48,178 nt of DNA from Candidatus Aquirickettsiella gammari (GCA_002290645.2 NMOS02000013.1:1-48178), one strand, 5' to 3'. Positions 29,875-38,531 are shown, counted from the first letter of the stretch. Notes: a model not told the origin generated them from the sequence alone. A program made the numbers and translations.

Positions 29875-30042
29875 CGCTACAATGACTGATTTTCCCCATA
29901 ATAGCTAAATTATTGACTGTAATTTGCTGCAAATGATCGGACTAGCTTAGTTTTTGACTTCGCTTTAGTTTAAGTCTGAATACATGCATTTTTCTAGATT
30001 TTGTGCTTCTGTCATCGACAAACCTAATTAGTTTATATTTTG

Positions 30043-30073
30043 ACCAATTAAGTGATATTTAATGGTAATTGGT
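30043..30073. promoter_or_regulatory. 8-bp inverted repeat upstream of the NPGH-repeat gene
   Basis: ACCAATTA (30043-30050) and TAATTGGT (30066-30073) are exact complements around a 15-nt spacer, 63 nt before the start codon. This is the form of a binding site for a dimeric regulator, but no regulator can be named. Confidence 0.35.
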
Positions 30074-30076
30074 GGG

Positions 30077-30094
30077 GTCTTTGCTAGGCTTAAA
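30077..30094 (+). repeat. 18-nt motif shared with the ald upstream region
   Basis: GTCTTTGCTAGGCTTAAA occurs here, 42 nt before the NPGH-repeat gene. The sequence GTCTTTGCTAGGCGTAAA, differing at one base, occurs at 40130-40147 upstream of ald. Such a pair can arise by chance in 48 kb, so the sharing is suggestive only. Confidence 0.35.
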
Positions 30095-30135
30095 GGGAGA
30101 GACGTATTTAATATGTTTTAATTAGGAGCGCATCT

Positions 30136-30336
30136 ATGAACAAAGGTAAATTTTCTCACGATAAGAAACAGCAAAAACACCCTTTTCAAAGCCAAGGCAA
30201 CAAACCACAATGGCCAGGTCACAACCCACAAGATCCTAAGCACAATCCTGGACATAACCCCGGACAAAATCCTGGACATAACCCACAAGGTAATCCCAAT
30301 AAGCCACAATGGCCAGGTCATAAAGACAAACGATAA
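30136..30336 (+). CDS. Small basic protein with NPGH tetrapeptide repeats
   Basis: 66 residues with no recognised family. The first 20 residues are basic (Lys, Gln, His). Two copies of NKPQWPGH (about 22-29 and 55-62) flank a centre of NPGH, NPGQ, NPGH and NPQG units. The DNA repeats are real: a 17-bp exact direct repeat at 30244-30260 and 30268-30284, and another at 30205-30221 and 30304-30320. A strong ribosome site (TAGGAG) and a textbook terminator 71 nt after the stop make it a complete single-gene unit. It is probably disordered and may bind metal or nucleic acid. It has no signal peptide or membrane segment. Confidence 0.75.
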   Translation: MNKGKFSHDKKQQKHPFQSQGNKPQWPGHNPQDPKHNPGHNPGQNPGHNPQGNPNKPQWPGHKDKR

Positions 30337-30407
30337 TAGTAGCAATTGTTAGCTTTAGGACAAGAAATGCTTAAGTTTTAACAATTGATTAGGGCAGGAG
30401 CGCAGTG

Positions 30408-30442
30408 AGATGGATGGTTTATCGATCATCCATCTTTTTTTT
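30408..30442 (+). terminator. Intrinsic terminator of the NPGH-repeat gene
   Basis: AGATGGATG (30408-30416) and CATCCATCT (30427-30435) form a perfect 9-bp stem with a 10-nt loop, followed by seven T (30436-30442). It acts on plus-strand transcripts. A second inverted repeat, CAATTGTTA (30343-30351) with TAACAATTG (30379-30387), lies between the stop codon and the terminator. Confidence 0.85.
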
Positions 30443-30542
30443 ATACGCTTTGCACTTAAATTTTTATCTGTGTTGCTGCTCAATTCGCAATTCTTCGCGG
30501 TACTTGGCAAAAATCCAACTGCTGTGAGTATATATGGAATCT

Positions 30543-31112
30543 TTATGCTTTTACGCGAGAAAGATAATCCCCGGTACGCGTATCGACCTTAATTAACTCA
30601 CCTATTTGAATAAAAAGAGGTACGCGCACAATAGCGCCGGTCTCTAAGGTGGCTGGCTTCCCACCTCCACCTGAGGTGTCACCGCGTACACCAGGATCGG
30701 TTTCTACTACTTTTAAAATAACAAAATTGCTAGGTGCGACACTTAAGGGGAAACCATTAAATAAGGTTAGCGTGCAATTATCTTGTGCTTTCAACCATAC
30801 TTTGGCTTCGCTCACAGCGTTTGCATCAGCGGCATATTGCTCAAAGGTATCAGTGGCCATAAAATGCCAAATCTGACCGTCGTTATAAAGGTATTGAACC
30901 TCAATATCAAACACATCCGCCGCTGCTAAGCTATCACCCGATTTTAAGGTACGTTCGATAACGCGATTATTTTTTAGATTGCGTAGTTTAATTCGGTTAA
31001 AGGCTTGGCCTTTCCCCGGCTTTACATAATCATTTTCTAAAATAGTATAGGGGTCATTATCCAGTATGACCTTCATTCCGTTTCTTAATTCATTGGTTGT
31101 GTAATAAGGCAT
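30543..31112 (-). CDS. efp: Translation elongation factor P
   Basis: 189 residues from ATG at 31112-31110. The open frame extends four codons further to a TTG, but [12 protein letters not shown] matches the family start and has a GAGA site. EF-P rescues ribosomes stalled at polyproline. The KOW-like domain with [15 protein letters not shown] holds Lys34, the residue beta-lysylated by EpmA/EpmB in other gammaproteobacteria. The C-terminal OB domains end in [14 protein letters not shown]. The modifying enzymes are not in the window. Confidence 0.96.
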   Translation of the reverse strand: MPYYTTNELRNGMKVILDNDPYTILENDYVKPGKGQAFNRIKLRNLKNNRVIERTLKSGDSLAAADVFDIEVQYLYNDGQIWHFMATDTFEQYAADANAVSEAKVWLKAQDNCTLTLFNGFPLSVAPSNFVILKVVETDPGVRGDTSGGGGKPATLETGAIVRVPLFIQIGELIKVDTRTGDYLSRVKA

Positions 31113-31127
31113 GATGAGTCTCAAAAA

Positions 31128-31157
31128 ATTATCTAAATAGTTTCCGCTCGCCGTTAA
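31128..31157 (-). promoter_or_regulatory. Possible promoter of efp
   Basis: On the minus strand, TTAACG (31157-31152) and GATAAT (31133-31128) are spaced 18 bp, 15 nt from the efp ATG. That leaves a leader of only about 9 nt after the start of transcription, so the call is weak. A TCCGCT/AGCGGA inverted repeat lies nearby. Confidence 0.3.
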
Positions 31158-31223
31158 AAATACAAATATTTCAACAGCGGATGAACATACTTCCGATAGT
31201 TAAGTACTTGTTGCGATTGAAAT

Positions 31224-31769
31224 TTAAAGCTTAAAAAGATGTTCGCGATAATAACGGAGTTCAATAATAGAATCTCGAACATCCTCTAGGGCTAAATGTT
31301 TCGATTTTTTTTTAAAGCCTTCCAACGTGGAGGGATACCAACGATAAGCAAGCTCTTTCAACGTACTGACATCTAAGTTTCGATAGTGAAAATATTTTTC
31401 CAATATTGGCATACAACGGGCTAGAAACCGTCGATCTTGGCAAATACTGCTACCGCACATGGGTGACTTATTGGGAGGAACATGCCCCATGATAAATTCT
31501 AGGGTTTGCTTTTCCGCTTCTTCTACCGTCGTTTTGCTGATCCTAACTCTATCGAGCAAGCCTGATCCTTTATGCTGACGTTGATTCCAATCGTCCATAC
31601 CGCTTAATATTTGTTCTGATTGAAAAATAGCAAACACAGGACCTTCCTCTATAATCTCCAATTGTGAATTAGTAATAATGGTCGCAATCTCAATGATCTT
31701 GTCTTGACCTGTGTCAAGTCCTGTCATCTCGAGATCAATCCAGATTAAATTATCCGCTTTAGGCGTCAT
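31224..31769 (-). CDS. orn: Oligoribonuclease
   Basis: 181 residues, normal length. Orn is the DEDDh-family 3'-5' exonuclease that clears 2-5-nt RNAs, including pGpG from cyclic-di-GMP turnover. Catalytic Asp12, Glu14, Asp112, His158 and Asp163 are all present ([32 protein letters not shown]). It is divergent from plsY and has its own promoter candidate. Confidence 0.97.
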   Translation of the reverse strand: MTPKADNLIWIDLEMTGLDTGQDKIIEIATIITNSQLEIIEEGPVFAIFQSEQILSGMDDWNQRQHKGSGLLDRVRISKTTVEEAEKQTLEFIMGHVPPNKSPMCGSSICQDRRFLARCMPILEKYFHYRNLDVSTLKELAYRWYPSTLEGFKKKSKHLALEDVRDSIIELRYYREHLFKL

Positions 31770-31807
31770 GTAGGGCCCTTTAATAATTATATTGCTTTAC
31801 AATGGGT

Positions 31808-31836
31808 ATTATACCGCGCCTTATTAAAGATGCGAA
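31808..31836 (-). promoter_or_regulatory. Promoter of orn
   Basis: On the minus strand, TTCGCA (31836-31831) and a perfect TATAAT (31813-31808) are separated by 17 bp. The start point would be near 31801, about 32 nt upstream of the orn ATG. The -10 sits in an 11-bp near-palindrome (GGTATTATACC on the plus strand). Confidence 0.5.
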
Positions 31837-31925
31837 TATTTAATGTAAATTAGCTGACCACTTAGATTTGAAGCGTTTTACTTGCATGAGTAGTTGTTTA
31901 TTTGAAATGTAGCTAGGAAAAAACC

Positions 31926-32510
31926 ATGTTATTACCATTAATTTTTATGTTATTTGCTTATCTGCTCGGTTCTTTATCCAGTGCGATTATTGTGTGCAAA
32001 TTAGCCAGATTACCCGATCCACGTACACAAGGCTCAGGTAATCCTGGTGCTAGTAATGTACTCAGAATAGGTGGTAAGCGATTAGCAGGTATCGTGTTGC
32101 TAGGGGATATGCTGAAAGGCTGGATTCCGGTTATGTTAGCTAAATTTTTCGGTTTGCCTTTCGTATTTTTGCCATGGGTCGCTTTTTTTGTCTTTATAGG
32201 CCATTTATTTCCTATTTTTTTTGGTTTTCGCGGCGGAAAAGGGGTCGCTACGGCATTAGGTGGATTGTTAGCTTTAGCGTGGCCGATTGGCTTGATAGGT
32301 TTATTAAGTTGGTGCGTGATATTATTTTTGTTTCGTTATATATCCGTAGCCTCTATCAGCGCTTCTGCATTGACGTTTCTTTACGTGTTTTATGAATATC
32401 CATTACCGATTTATTTGCCTATTTTTTTAATGACTATTTTATTAATAGCACGCCACACCTTAAATATTCGACGTTTATTATTAGGCAAAGAACCTAAATT
32501 AAATATCTGA
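31926..32510 (+). CDS. plsY: Glycerol-3-phosphate acyltransferase PlsY
   Basis: 194 residues with about five membrane segments, starting at MLLPLIFMLFAYLLGSL. PlsY transfers the acyl group from acyl phosphate to glycerol 3-phosphate, making lysophosphatidate in the inner membrane. The three motifs are present: GSGNPGASNVLR (about 37-48), the GHLFPIFFGFRGGKGVAT block, and a phosphate-binding region near the C-terminus. It diverges from orn. In E. coli it adjoins folB and tsaD; tsaD is nearby here on the minus strand. Confidence 0.95.
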   Translation: MLLPLIFMLFAYLLGSLSSAIIVCKLARLPDPRTQGSGNPGASNVLRIGGKRLAGIVLLGDMLKGWIPVMLAKFFGLPFVFLPWVAFFVFIGHLFPIFFGFRGGKGVATALGGLLALAWPIGLIGLLSWCVILFLFRYISVASISASALTFLYVFYEYPLPIYLPIFLMTILLIARHTLNIRRLLLGKEPKLNI

Positions 32511-32598
32511 GATCAGTGAAAAAAATTAATAAATTAATAGTTTTTAGTCGAAGCTTTTTACGCGTTAATTTTTGTGTTATGTTTAAAAAGCTGAGGCT

Positions 32599-32604
32599 TA
32601 TAAT
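32599..32604 (+). promoter_or_regulatory. -10 box of the large unknown gene
   Basis: A perfect TATAAT stands at 32599-32604. The best -35 candidate, TTATGT (32577-32582) with a 16-bp spacer, is weak. The start would be near 32611, exactly where a stem-loop begins. Confidence 0.4.
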
Positions 32605-32609
32605 TTTCA

Positions 32610-32640
32610 GGGAAGGAATTTTTCAATAAAAATACTTCCC
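32610..32640 (+). terminator. Strong stem-loop between plsY and the large unknown gene
   Basis: GGGAAG (32610-32615) pairs with CTTCCC (32635-32640). An inner stem ATTTTT/AAAAAT closes a CAAT loop, with a small asymmetric bulge between. A T-rich tail follows (TTTATATTTATTTTT). It could be the plsY terminator. If the TATAAT at 32599 is used, it would instead form the very 5' end of the downstream mRNA and stabilise it. Confidence 0.55.
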
Positions 32641-32679
32641 TTTATATTTATTTTTACTAATAAAATGGAGTTTATTTCT

Positions 32680-34830
32680 ATGCGTATTAAGGTTAAAAAG
32701 ATTGATGGGCCGCGGATGTTTGATGATCCTATAAGAACCGAGTTAGAAATTTTTTTAAATCCGCCCAAGGAAAACCTAAGGTCAGAAGCAACGACTTCAG
32801 CTACGCCATTGATATTTGCAGCGGCGTCGATTTCGACGGATATTCAAGTAACAGGAAGTGAAAAAAATGCCATTAAATTTTTATCAACACAGCACGCGCT
32901 TAGAAACGGAAATAGGCTGATTTATGCAGGTGAAAAAACTGAAGCATCGCAAGCACATGCCCAAGGATTAAATGTAAGTTTAGAAGAGGAAGACAGGGCG
33001 ACAATGGCGCCCTATTATAATTTTTCTAGCAAAGTTGGCAGTTTGATTGATTTCGTGATCACTTATGATAATGAAATTTTTTTCATCTCTGGAAAAGAAA
33101 GACAGGAAAAACAGCTCATGCAGACCTACGGAACCTTGCTAAAGGCGGTTGGGTGTATGCAGCTGGATAAAAAAGTGACTGTAGAAGGAGTCGAAGTCAC
33201 TTACGAAAAGCTAGAAGAAAGAATAAAATATATTTCCGTTCATAACGCTTCGTTTACAGCGCATCCTGACAACATAGCGGTATCGCTTTTTGTTCTGAAA
33301 CAATTAGGGCTCGATCTGGGCGAGACAAAAGTGGTCATTCCTAATAAATCTTCTAAATGGATTGATAAAACTAACCCAGACTGTCAAATTAATGTTCGTG
33401 GGGAAATAAAAGAGGCTTCCTTTTTTTTAGATGAAAGACGTTTTCCAGCAGCAAAAGCGATTGCTGAAAAGATTGACTTGACGATATTGGATAAAATGAC
33501 AGCGCTTTTTTACGCTATCGATGATGAGATTTTGAGCCAAGGAAGTGAAAAAATTGTCAAAGAAGTTGAACTGGAAAAATCTTTACTTAAATTAACTATT
33601 ATTAAATTGATCTGTTGCGATCTATTCCAAAACAAGCAAGAAAAAACTAATTTAGGCGAAGTTTTAAGACAGCGAAAGTTGCAAGGGGAGAATACAGCAA
33701 GTAATCAGTATTTTACGATTAATAAAATTATTAATTCATTTAAAGAGAGTCACATCGATGTCTCTTTTCTGACTCAAGAAATTATTTTTTTACTCGCCTA
33801 TAAATTACAAAAAGGTAATTTAACCGTATTTGAAAAAAAAGGCTTGGATACATGGCTTGAATCAACAGACACTATTCCTGGTCGTTGTTTTGATTTAGAA
33901 GATGAAAATTTTCCGGCACTGATTCGGTTTTATGATGAAAATCCGGTAAAAACGTGTGTTGTCTTATTAAAAGATTATGTTAAAGGCGAAGGACTGCTTG
34001 GAATGATTAGAAGAATTTTTTCGGGCGCTTGGAACCGAAATTATAAAGATCCGGTGAATAAGGTTTTAGCGATGGATAAAAATAAAGAATTTCCTGATAA
34101 CGTGAATATGGGTCATATTTTTACAAGATTAAGAGAATCAGGCTTAATATTTAGCTTTGATGCGCCTAATAAAAGTAGATTAAGAAAAATACTTTTATTT
34201 TGTGCCCACCTTAATGGTGAAAGAGAAGGCTTAGAACAATTAATTGAGTCTTCTTTTGTATTTTTTCCAACTTATCCAAAATCCAGATTTTCTTTTTTTC
34301 AAATGAGAAGACAAGGCCAAGTGTACAGCCGAGGAGCCCAGGTAACAGACGAGGTAGGAAACGCATCTCATGGAGAAGCCATGGTGGATGCCAGTGTATG
34401 GCGTACAGCAGGCGAATTGCAGCTTGATGTCAATGTGACACAACAAACGAGTGCCAATACGACGCATGATGGGTCGTTTGAACTCAATGAAGAATCAGTG
34501 CAATATAGACAAAGCACTAGCCCTGGAGAAGCTTCTTTTGTATCAGAAGTATCAGATAGCGGTAGCTTAAACGATCAAGATCAAATAAGTGATAAAACTA
34601 CTGTAGATAGTGATGCCGAAAGTAAACCGTTTATTAAGCACCTAGAGCTACCACAACATTCACGATCGAGTAGTTTTATCAGCAGTAAGAGCAGTCATAG
34701 TCGTTCGTCCTCTTTATGTTTTGTATCCGCTGCGGGCAGTCGCGTGGATTCTACTTCTGCCAATGAGCGGGAGCTGGATGGGAGCGATGAAGAACCGTTG
34801 CGCTCTCAATCTTTCCCCGCTTCGCTTTAG
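32680..34830 (+). CDS. Large protein of unknown function with serine-rich, acidic C-terminus (candidate secreted effector)
   Basis: 716 residues from ATG 32680, chosen because GGAG lies 9 nt upstream; the longer frame from 32665 has no ribosome site. I recognise no domain. Residues up to about 530 look globular and mixed alpha/beta, with no signal peptide or membrane segment. From about 570 it becomes polar and low complexity. Near the end, Ser-rich RSSSFISSKSSHSRSSSL precedes a Glu/Asp cluster (NERELDGSDEEPL) and a hydrophobic last residue. That resembles the E-block and polar tail of Legionella and Coxiella Dot/Icm substrates. The effector call is inference. Confidence 0.75.
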   Translation: MRIKVKKIDGPRMFDDPIRTELEIFLNPPKENLRSEATTSATPLIFAAASISTDIQVTGSEKNAIKFLSTQHALRNGNRLIYAGEKTEASQAHAQGLNVSLEEEDRATMAPYYNFSSKVGSLIDFVITYDNEIFFISGKERQEKQLMQTYGTLLKAVGCMQLDKKVTVEGVEVTYEKLEERIKYISVHNASFTAHPDNIAVSLFVLKQLGLDLGETKVVIPNKSSKWIDKTNPDCQINVRGEIKEASFFLDERRFPAAKAIAEKIDLTILDKMTALFYAIDDEILSQGSEKIVKEVELEKSLLKLTIIKLICCDLFQNKQEKTNLGEVLRQRKLQGENTASNQYFTINKIINSFKESHIDVSFLTQEIIFLLAYKLQKGNLTVFEKKGLDTWLESTDTIPGRCFDLEDENFPALIRFYDENPVKTCVVLLKDYVKGEGLLGMIRRIFSGAWNRNYKDPVNKVLAMDKNKEFPDNVNMGHIFTRLRESGLIFSFDAPNKSRLRKILLFCAHLNGEREGLEQLIESSFVFFPTYPKSRFSFFQMRRQGQVYSRGAQVTDEVGNASHGEAMVDASVWRTAGELQLDVNVTQQTSANTTHDGSFELNEESVQYRQSTSPGEASFVSEVSDSGSLNDQDQISDKTTVDSDAESKPFIKHLELPQHSRSSSFISSKSSHSRSSSLCFVSAAGSRVDSTSANERELDGSDEEPLRSQSFPASL

Positions 34831-34840
34831 TATTGTCTTT

Positions 34841-35896
34841 TTAATCGAGTTGGTCCAAAGGATAACGCGCCACGGTTTTTATACCGAGTTGATCACTTTG
34901 ACCTAAATTCAAGCGTCGGTAGCCGAGATAAGCAATCATGGCGCCATTATCCGTACAAAAACTAGGACGTGGATAATAAAGGCTAATCTCTTGTTTTAGC
35001 GCCATGATAGCTAATTCTTTTCTGAGCCAGGTATTTGCCGCTACCCCACCGGCTATGACTAAACGCTTTAGGCCAGTTTGGTTTAAGGCGCGTTTAGTCT
35101 TACTAACTAAGGTCTCGACGACGGCGGCCTGAAACTCGTAGGCAATATCTGCTTTGGTTTGTTGCGATTTATCACTGGATTTTAAGGTACTATTTACAAA
35201 TGTTTTTAAACCACTAAAGCTAAAATGACAGTTAGGTCTATTCAGCATAGGGCGCGGAAAGCAGTACTGTTTAGCACGGCCCTTTTCAGCTAATTTTTCG
35301 ATAGCAGGGCCTCCCGGATAATTTAAACCTAACAATTTAGCGGTTTTATCAAAGGCCTCACCCGCTGCGTCATCTAGACTGCTCCCTAGAATTTTATAAT
35401 CTCCAATGCCAGCTACTTGGGCGAGTAGGGTGTGGCCACCTGACACTAATAAGGCAATAAAAGGAAATTCAGGGGGATTTTTTTCCAACATAGGCGCTAA
35501 TAAATGAGCCTCCATGTGATGTACCCCGAGTGTAGGGACGCCGAGTGCCCAACCTAAGCTACGCCCAAAAGCTGCTCCTACCAGTAAGGCACCGGCCAAA
35601 CCAGGGCCGGCACAATAGGCTATTCCATCAATGGCAGCGAGTGTCAGTTTGGCGGAAGATAAGGTTTTTTGCAGTAAAGGGGTTATTTTAAGGATATGGT
35701 CGCGCGAGGCCAATTCGGGCACAACCCCACCATACTGATTATGTAGTTCTATCTGGCTGTAGAGGGAGTGCGCTAATAAGCCTTTTTTAGCACTATAGAG
35801 CGCGATACCGGTTTCATCGCAAGAAGTCTCAATACCTAAGACACAATGGATGGCTTTTGCTTTAAAGTGGGATTGTTTTGCATAGAAACTTTGCAT
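34841..35896 (-). CDS. tsaD: tRNA N6-adenosine threonylcarbamoyltransferase
   Basis: 351 residues. With TsaB and TsaE, TsaD makes t6A37 on ANN-decoding tRNAs. [15 protein letters not shown] is the family N-terminus, the metal ligands His127 and His131 lie in HHMEAH, and SGGHT and [14 protein letters not shown] follow. About 16 residues ([16 protein letters not shown]) precede the usual start. No later in-frame start codon exists before the motif, so the extension seems real. It diverges from rpsU. Confidence 0.95.
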   Translation of the reverse strand: MQSFYAKQSHFKAKAIHCVLGIETSCDETGIALYSAKKGLLAHSLYSQIELHNQYGGVVPELASRDHILKITPLLQKTLSSAKLTLAAIDGIAYCAGPGLAGALLVGAAFGRSLGWALGVPTLGVHHMEAHLLAPMLEKNPPEFPFIALLVSGGHTLLAQVAGIGDYKILGSSLDDAAGEAFDKTAKLLGLNYPGGPAIEKLAEKGRAKQYCFPRPMLNRPNCHFSFSGLKTFVNSTLKSSDKSQQTKADIAYEFQAAVVETLVSKTKRALNQTGLKRLVIAGGVAANTWLRKELAIMALKQEISLYYPRPSFCTDNGAMIAYLGYRRLNLGQSDQLGIKTVARYPLDQLD

Positions 35897-35957
35897 TTTG
35901 GTGGATTGCTGGTTAGAATTGAGGCCTATTTTAACTTTAATTAAGGAAGTGTACTAC

Positions 35958-36185
35958 ATGCCCGGCGTAATACTTAAAACCAGCGAAACACTCGAGTCGG
36001 CTATACGCCGCTATAAGCGCGCCTGTGAAAAATCAGGTATATTCGCTGAAGTACGTCGTCGCGAATGTTACGAGAAACCCACCGAAGCACGCAAGCGCCG
36101 GTTTGCAGCGGCTGTGAAGCGTTGCCGTAAGCGTTTGATGCGGGATAACCCTGTTTTCATGGCTAAAATGAAGCGTAAGCATTAA
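35958..36185 (+). CDS. rpsU: 30S ribosomal protein S21
   Basis: 75 residues from ATG 35958, set by the AAGGAAG site just upstream; the longer frame from 35898 lacks a family N-terminus. S21 is needed early in initiation for base pairing with the 3' end of 16S r[14 protein letters not shown] is here [14 protein letters not shown], followed by [18 protein letters not shown] and a basic tail. It begins the rpsU-yqeY-dnaG unit. Confidence 0.96.
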   Translation: MPGVILKTSETLESAIRRYKRACEKSGIFAEVRRRECYEKPTEARKRRFAAAVKRCRKRLMRDNPVFMAKMKRKH

Positions 36186-36190
36186 TCATC

Positions 36191-36643
36191 ATGGCAGTTG
36201 TCGTTCTCAAGCAGCGTATTCAAGAAGACATGAAGGCGGCCCTTCGCGCACAGGATAAACAACGTTTAGGTGTCGTGCGGCTTATTTTAGCCGCGATTAA
36301 GCAGGTTGAAGTCGACGAGCGTATTGAGGTCGATGATACGCGTATCTCCCAGATACTGAACAAAATGCTCAAACAACGTCGTGATTCTATTACGCAATAT
36401 AGCCAGGCTAAGCGCGATGATTTAGTCGCGCAAGAACGCTTAGAAGAAGGGATTATCCAAAGCTACTTGCCTCCACCATTCAGTGAGAGTGACATCGATG
36501 GTTTGTTATCGGAGGTTATCGCCCAATTAGGCGCCACTTCGGTTAAAGATATGGGAAAGGTCATGGCAGAAATGAAAGAAAAATTACAAGGCCGTGCTGA
36601 TATGGCGCTGCTAAGTAAAAAGCTTAAAGAACGTTTGACTTAA
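36191..36643 (+). CDS. yqeY: GatB/YqeY-domain protein
   Basis: 150 residues, the full length of this small family. It shares its domain with the C-terminus of GatB, the tRNA-binding part of the amidotransferase, and its own role is poorly defined. LKQRIQEDMKAALRAQDKQRLGVVRLILAAIKQVEVD and the VKDMGKVMAEMKEKLQGRADMALLSK motif are typical. It lies six nt after rpsU, an arrangement common in proteobacteria. Confidence 0.93.
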   Translation: MAVVVLKQRIQEDMKAALRAQDKQRLGVVRLILAAIKQVEVDERIEVDDTRISQILNKMLKQRRDSITQYSQAKRDDLVAQERLEEGIIQSYLPPPFSESDIDGLLSEVIAQLGATSVKDMGKVMAEMKEKLQGRADMALLSKKLKERLT

Positions 36644-36776
36644 ATCAAAGCACTGTTTTAATCTTCCCTAGACAAAACCTTATATCCTTATTAAGTGTTA
36701 TTTTAAGCAAAAGTGGCTTTTCTAATCCTATTTTGAACATAACCTCTAAGTAGACAGTGCTTAGTAGCAGGAATTT
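36644..36776 (+). promoter_or_regulatory. Structured gap between yqeY and dnaG
   Basis: A perfect 9-bp inverted repeat, AAGCACTGT (36648-36656) and ACAGTGCTT (36754-36762), encloses most of the gap, and its right arm ends 14 nt before the dnaG start. A short AAAAG/CTTTT hairpin lies inside. In E. coli an internal terminator sits between rpsU and dnaG and lowers primase expression; this could play a similar part. TTGAAC at 36733 has no good -10. Confidence 0.35.
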
Positions 36777-38531
36777 ATGTCTATAGCGCCTATCCCGCCA
36801 GAATTTATTAATGAGCTCTTAGCGCGTTCTGATATTGTTCAGGTGATTGATGCGCGTGTTCCTTTGCGAAAAAAAGGAAAAAACTACCTGGCTTGTTGTC
36901 CTTTCCATACTGAAAAAACACCTTCCTTTACGGTTACGCCAGAAAAGCAATTTTATTATTGTTTTGGTTGTGCGGCCGGTGGCAATGTACTGAGTTTTTT
37001 AATGGAATATGAACAGCTAAATTTTCTAGAAGCCGTCAATCAACTCGCCGAACAATATGGTATTGCCGTGCCACAAAATGCACAGCAGCAAGAATTCTAT
37101 AAGGTTTCATCCAGTCTTTATAGTGTGTTAGAAGAAGTAGCGCAGTTTTATGAGAAAAAATTACGCGATGATGCCAGTGCGATTGATTATCTTAAACGGC
37201 GTGGTATTTCGGGTGAAATCGCTAAAAGATTTCATTTAGGTTATGCGCCGGCTGCTTGGGATACCTTACTTAAGAAATTTAAAAATAGCGAAGATTTATT
37301 AGCAAGCGGTTTATTGGTGGAAAAGTCGGATCGCCAAGGTTTTTATGATCGTTTTCGTGACCGAATACTTTTTCCTATCCGTGATAGAAGAGGGCGCGTT
37401 ATAGGGTTTGGAGGGCGTGTTTTAACGCAACAAGAACCCAAATATTTAAATTCACCCGAAACAACTCTTTTTCATAAAGGCAAAGAGCTTTACGGTCTCT
37501 ATGAAACCTGCCAAGTCAATCGTCAACCCGATCGTATTATTGTTGTTGAGGGTTATATGGATGTTTTAGCGCTGTTTCAAGCCGAGCTTCCCTATGCCGT
37601 AGCGACTTTAGGCACAGCGACTAGTCGCGATCAAATCGTTCGCTTAATGAGTAGCACACAGGAAATAATTTTTTGTTTTGATGGTGATATCGCCGGTAAA
37701 AAGGCCGCCTGGCGTGTTCTCGAACAGAGTTTAGATTTATTAGAAGATGGTTATGTATTACGTTTTTTATTATTACCCGATGGCGAAGATCCGGATTCTG
37801 TTATTCAAAAACAAGGTCGGGATGGGTTTATAACTTATCTGCACAAGGCGCAATCTTTAGCCGAGTTTTTATTTGCCCATTTATTAGTAGAGGTTGATTT
37901 AAGTCAGTTAGAAGGTAAGGCGCGATTAGCGAAATTAGCCATCCCATTGATTGAAAAAGTTGCGGCGGGCATTATGCAGCATAAATTATTTGAACAGCTG
38001 GCCGCTTTAGTCAATATGGATGTCGCGACATTAAGACAAGTCACGTTAAATAATAAAAATAATTCGGTCAAAACGATGCAAAAAAAATTAAAAAAGCCGC
38101 GTGTTTCAATGCGCTACTCGCCGATGCGTTTAGCGATTGCCTTGTTAGCGCAGTTTCCACAAATTGTTAAATCACTCTCTGAAAAGCAATGCAATACCTT
38201 GACTCGATTAGAATTACCCGGTAGTGAATTGTTGCTTAAATTATTTTTTTTGCTCAAACAAAACCCCGAGTTAAGTAGCGCTATGTTACTAGAATATTGG
38301 CGCGAGGATGAGGTCTACACTAAAATTATCCAACAATTAATCAATTATCCCTTAGCGATTCCTGCCTCCGGTGCACAAGCCGAATTTCACGATATACTTA
38401 AACATTTAAAAAAAGCAGCGGCGCAAGGACACATCGATAAATTATTGCAACAAGGAAAACAATCGGGTTTAACGACTGAAGAAAAAAAGCATTTATATCA
38501 CTTAATGCTCAATAACATTAACGATGGCTAA
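36777..38531 (+). CDS. dnaG: DNA primase
   Basis: 584 residues, normal length. DnaG makes RNA primers at the replication fork. The zinc-binding N-terminus has Cys41, His44, Cys62 and Cys65 (CCPFHTEKTPSF; YYCFGC). The Toprim domain has Glu258 (VVEGYMDV) and Asp302/Asp304 (FDGDIAGKKA). The C-terminal helicase-binding domain is divergent, with low-complexity Lys/Asn near residues 425-440. rpoD, which usually follows, is not next to it here. Confidence 0.96.
   Translation: MSIAPIPPEFINELLARSDIVQVIDARVPLRKKGKNYLACCPFHTEKTPSFTVTPEKQFYYCFGCAAGGNVLSFLMEYEQLNFLEAVNQLAEQYGIAVPQNAQQQEFYKVSSSLYSVLEEVAQFYEKKLRDDASAIDYLKRRGISGEIAKRFHLGYAPAAWDTLLKKFKNSEDLLASGLLVEKSDRQGFYDRFRDRILFPIRDRRGRVIGFGGRVLTQQEPKYLNSPETTLFHKGKELYGLYETCQVNRQPDRIIVVEGYMDVLALFQAELPYAVATLGTATSRDQIVRLMSSTQEIIFCFDGDIAGKKAAWRVLEQSLDLLEDGYVLRFLLLPDGEDPDSVIQKQGRDGFITYLHKAQSLAEFLFAHLLVEVDLSQLEGKARLAKLAIPLIEKVAAGIMQHKLFEQLAALVNMDVATLRQVTLNNKNNSVKTMQKKLKKPRVSMRYSPMRLAIALLAQFPQIVKSLSEKQCNTLTRLELPGSELLLKLFFLLKQNPELSSAMLLEYWREDEVYTKIIQQLINYPLAIPASGAQAEFHDILKHLKKAAAQGHIDKLLQQGKQSGLTTEEKKHLYHLMLNNINDG

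Larger units (their letters stand above)
29875..30135 (+). other. 261-nt region after truB, upstream of the NPGH-repeat gene
   Basis: No gene seen. TTGACT hexamers occur at 29913 and 29954 but lack good partners. An 8-bp perfect inverted repeat (30043-30050 with 30066-30073) and an 18-nt stretch at 30077-30094 that recurs upstream of ald (17 of 18 identical) are listed separately. The TAGGAG ribosome site of the following gene ends the region. Confidence 0.4.

Noticed and set aside
30205..30320. Short direct repeats considered as a CRISPR array
   Set aside because: Units are 12 to 24 bp, in frame and translated as NPGH and NKPQWPGH; there are no spacers.
30118..30345. A 75-codon minus-strand frame rich in Trp and Leu opposite the NPGH gene
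   Set aside because: It is the reverse complement of the repeat region and lacks a ribosome site. The terminator and ribosome site favour the plus-strand gene.
30410..30592. A 60-codon plus-strand frame after the NPGH gene
   Set aside because: It starts inside a terminator stem and runs into the antisense of efp.
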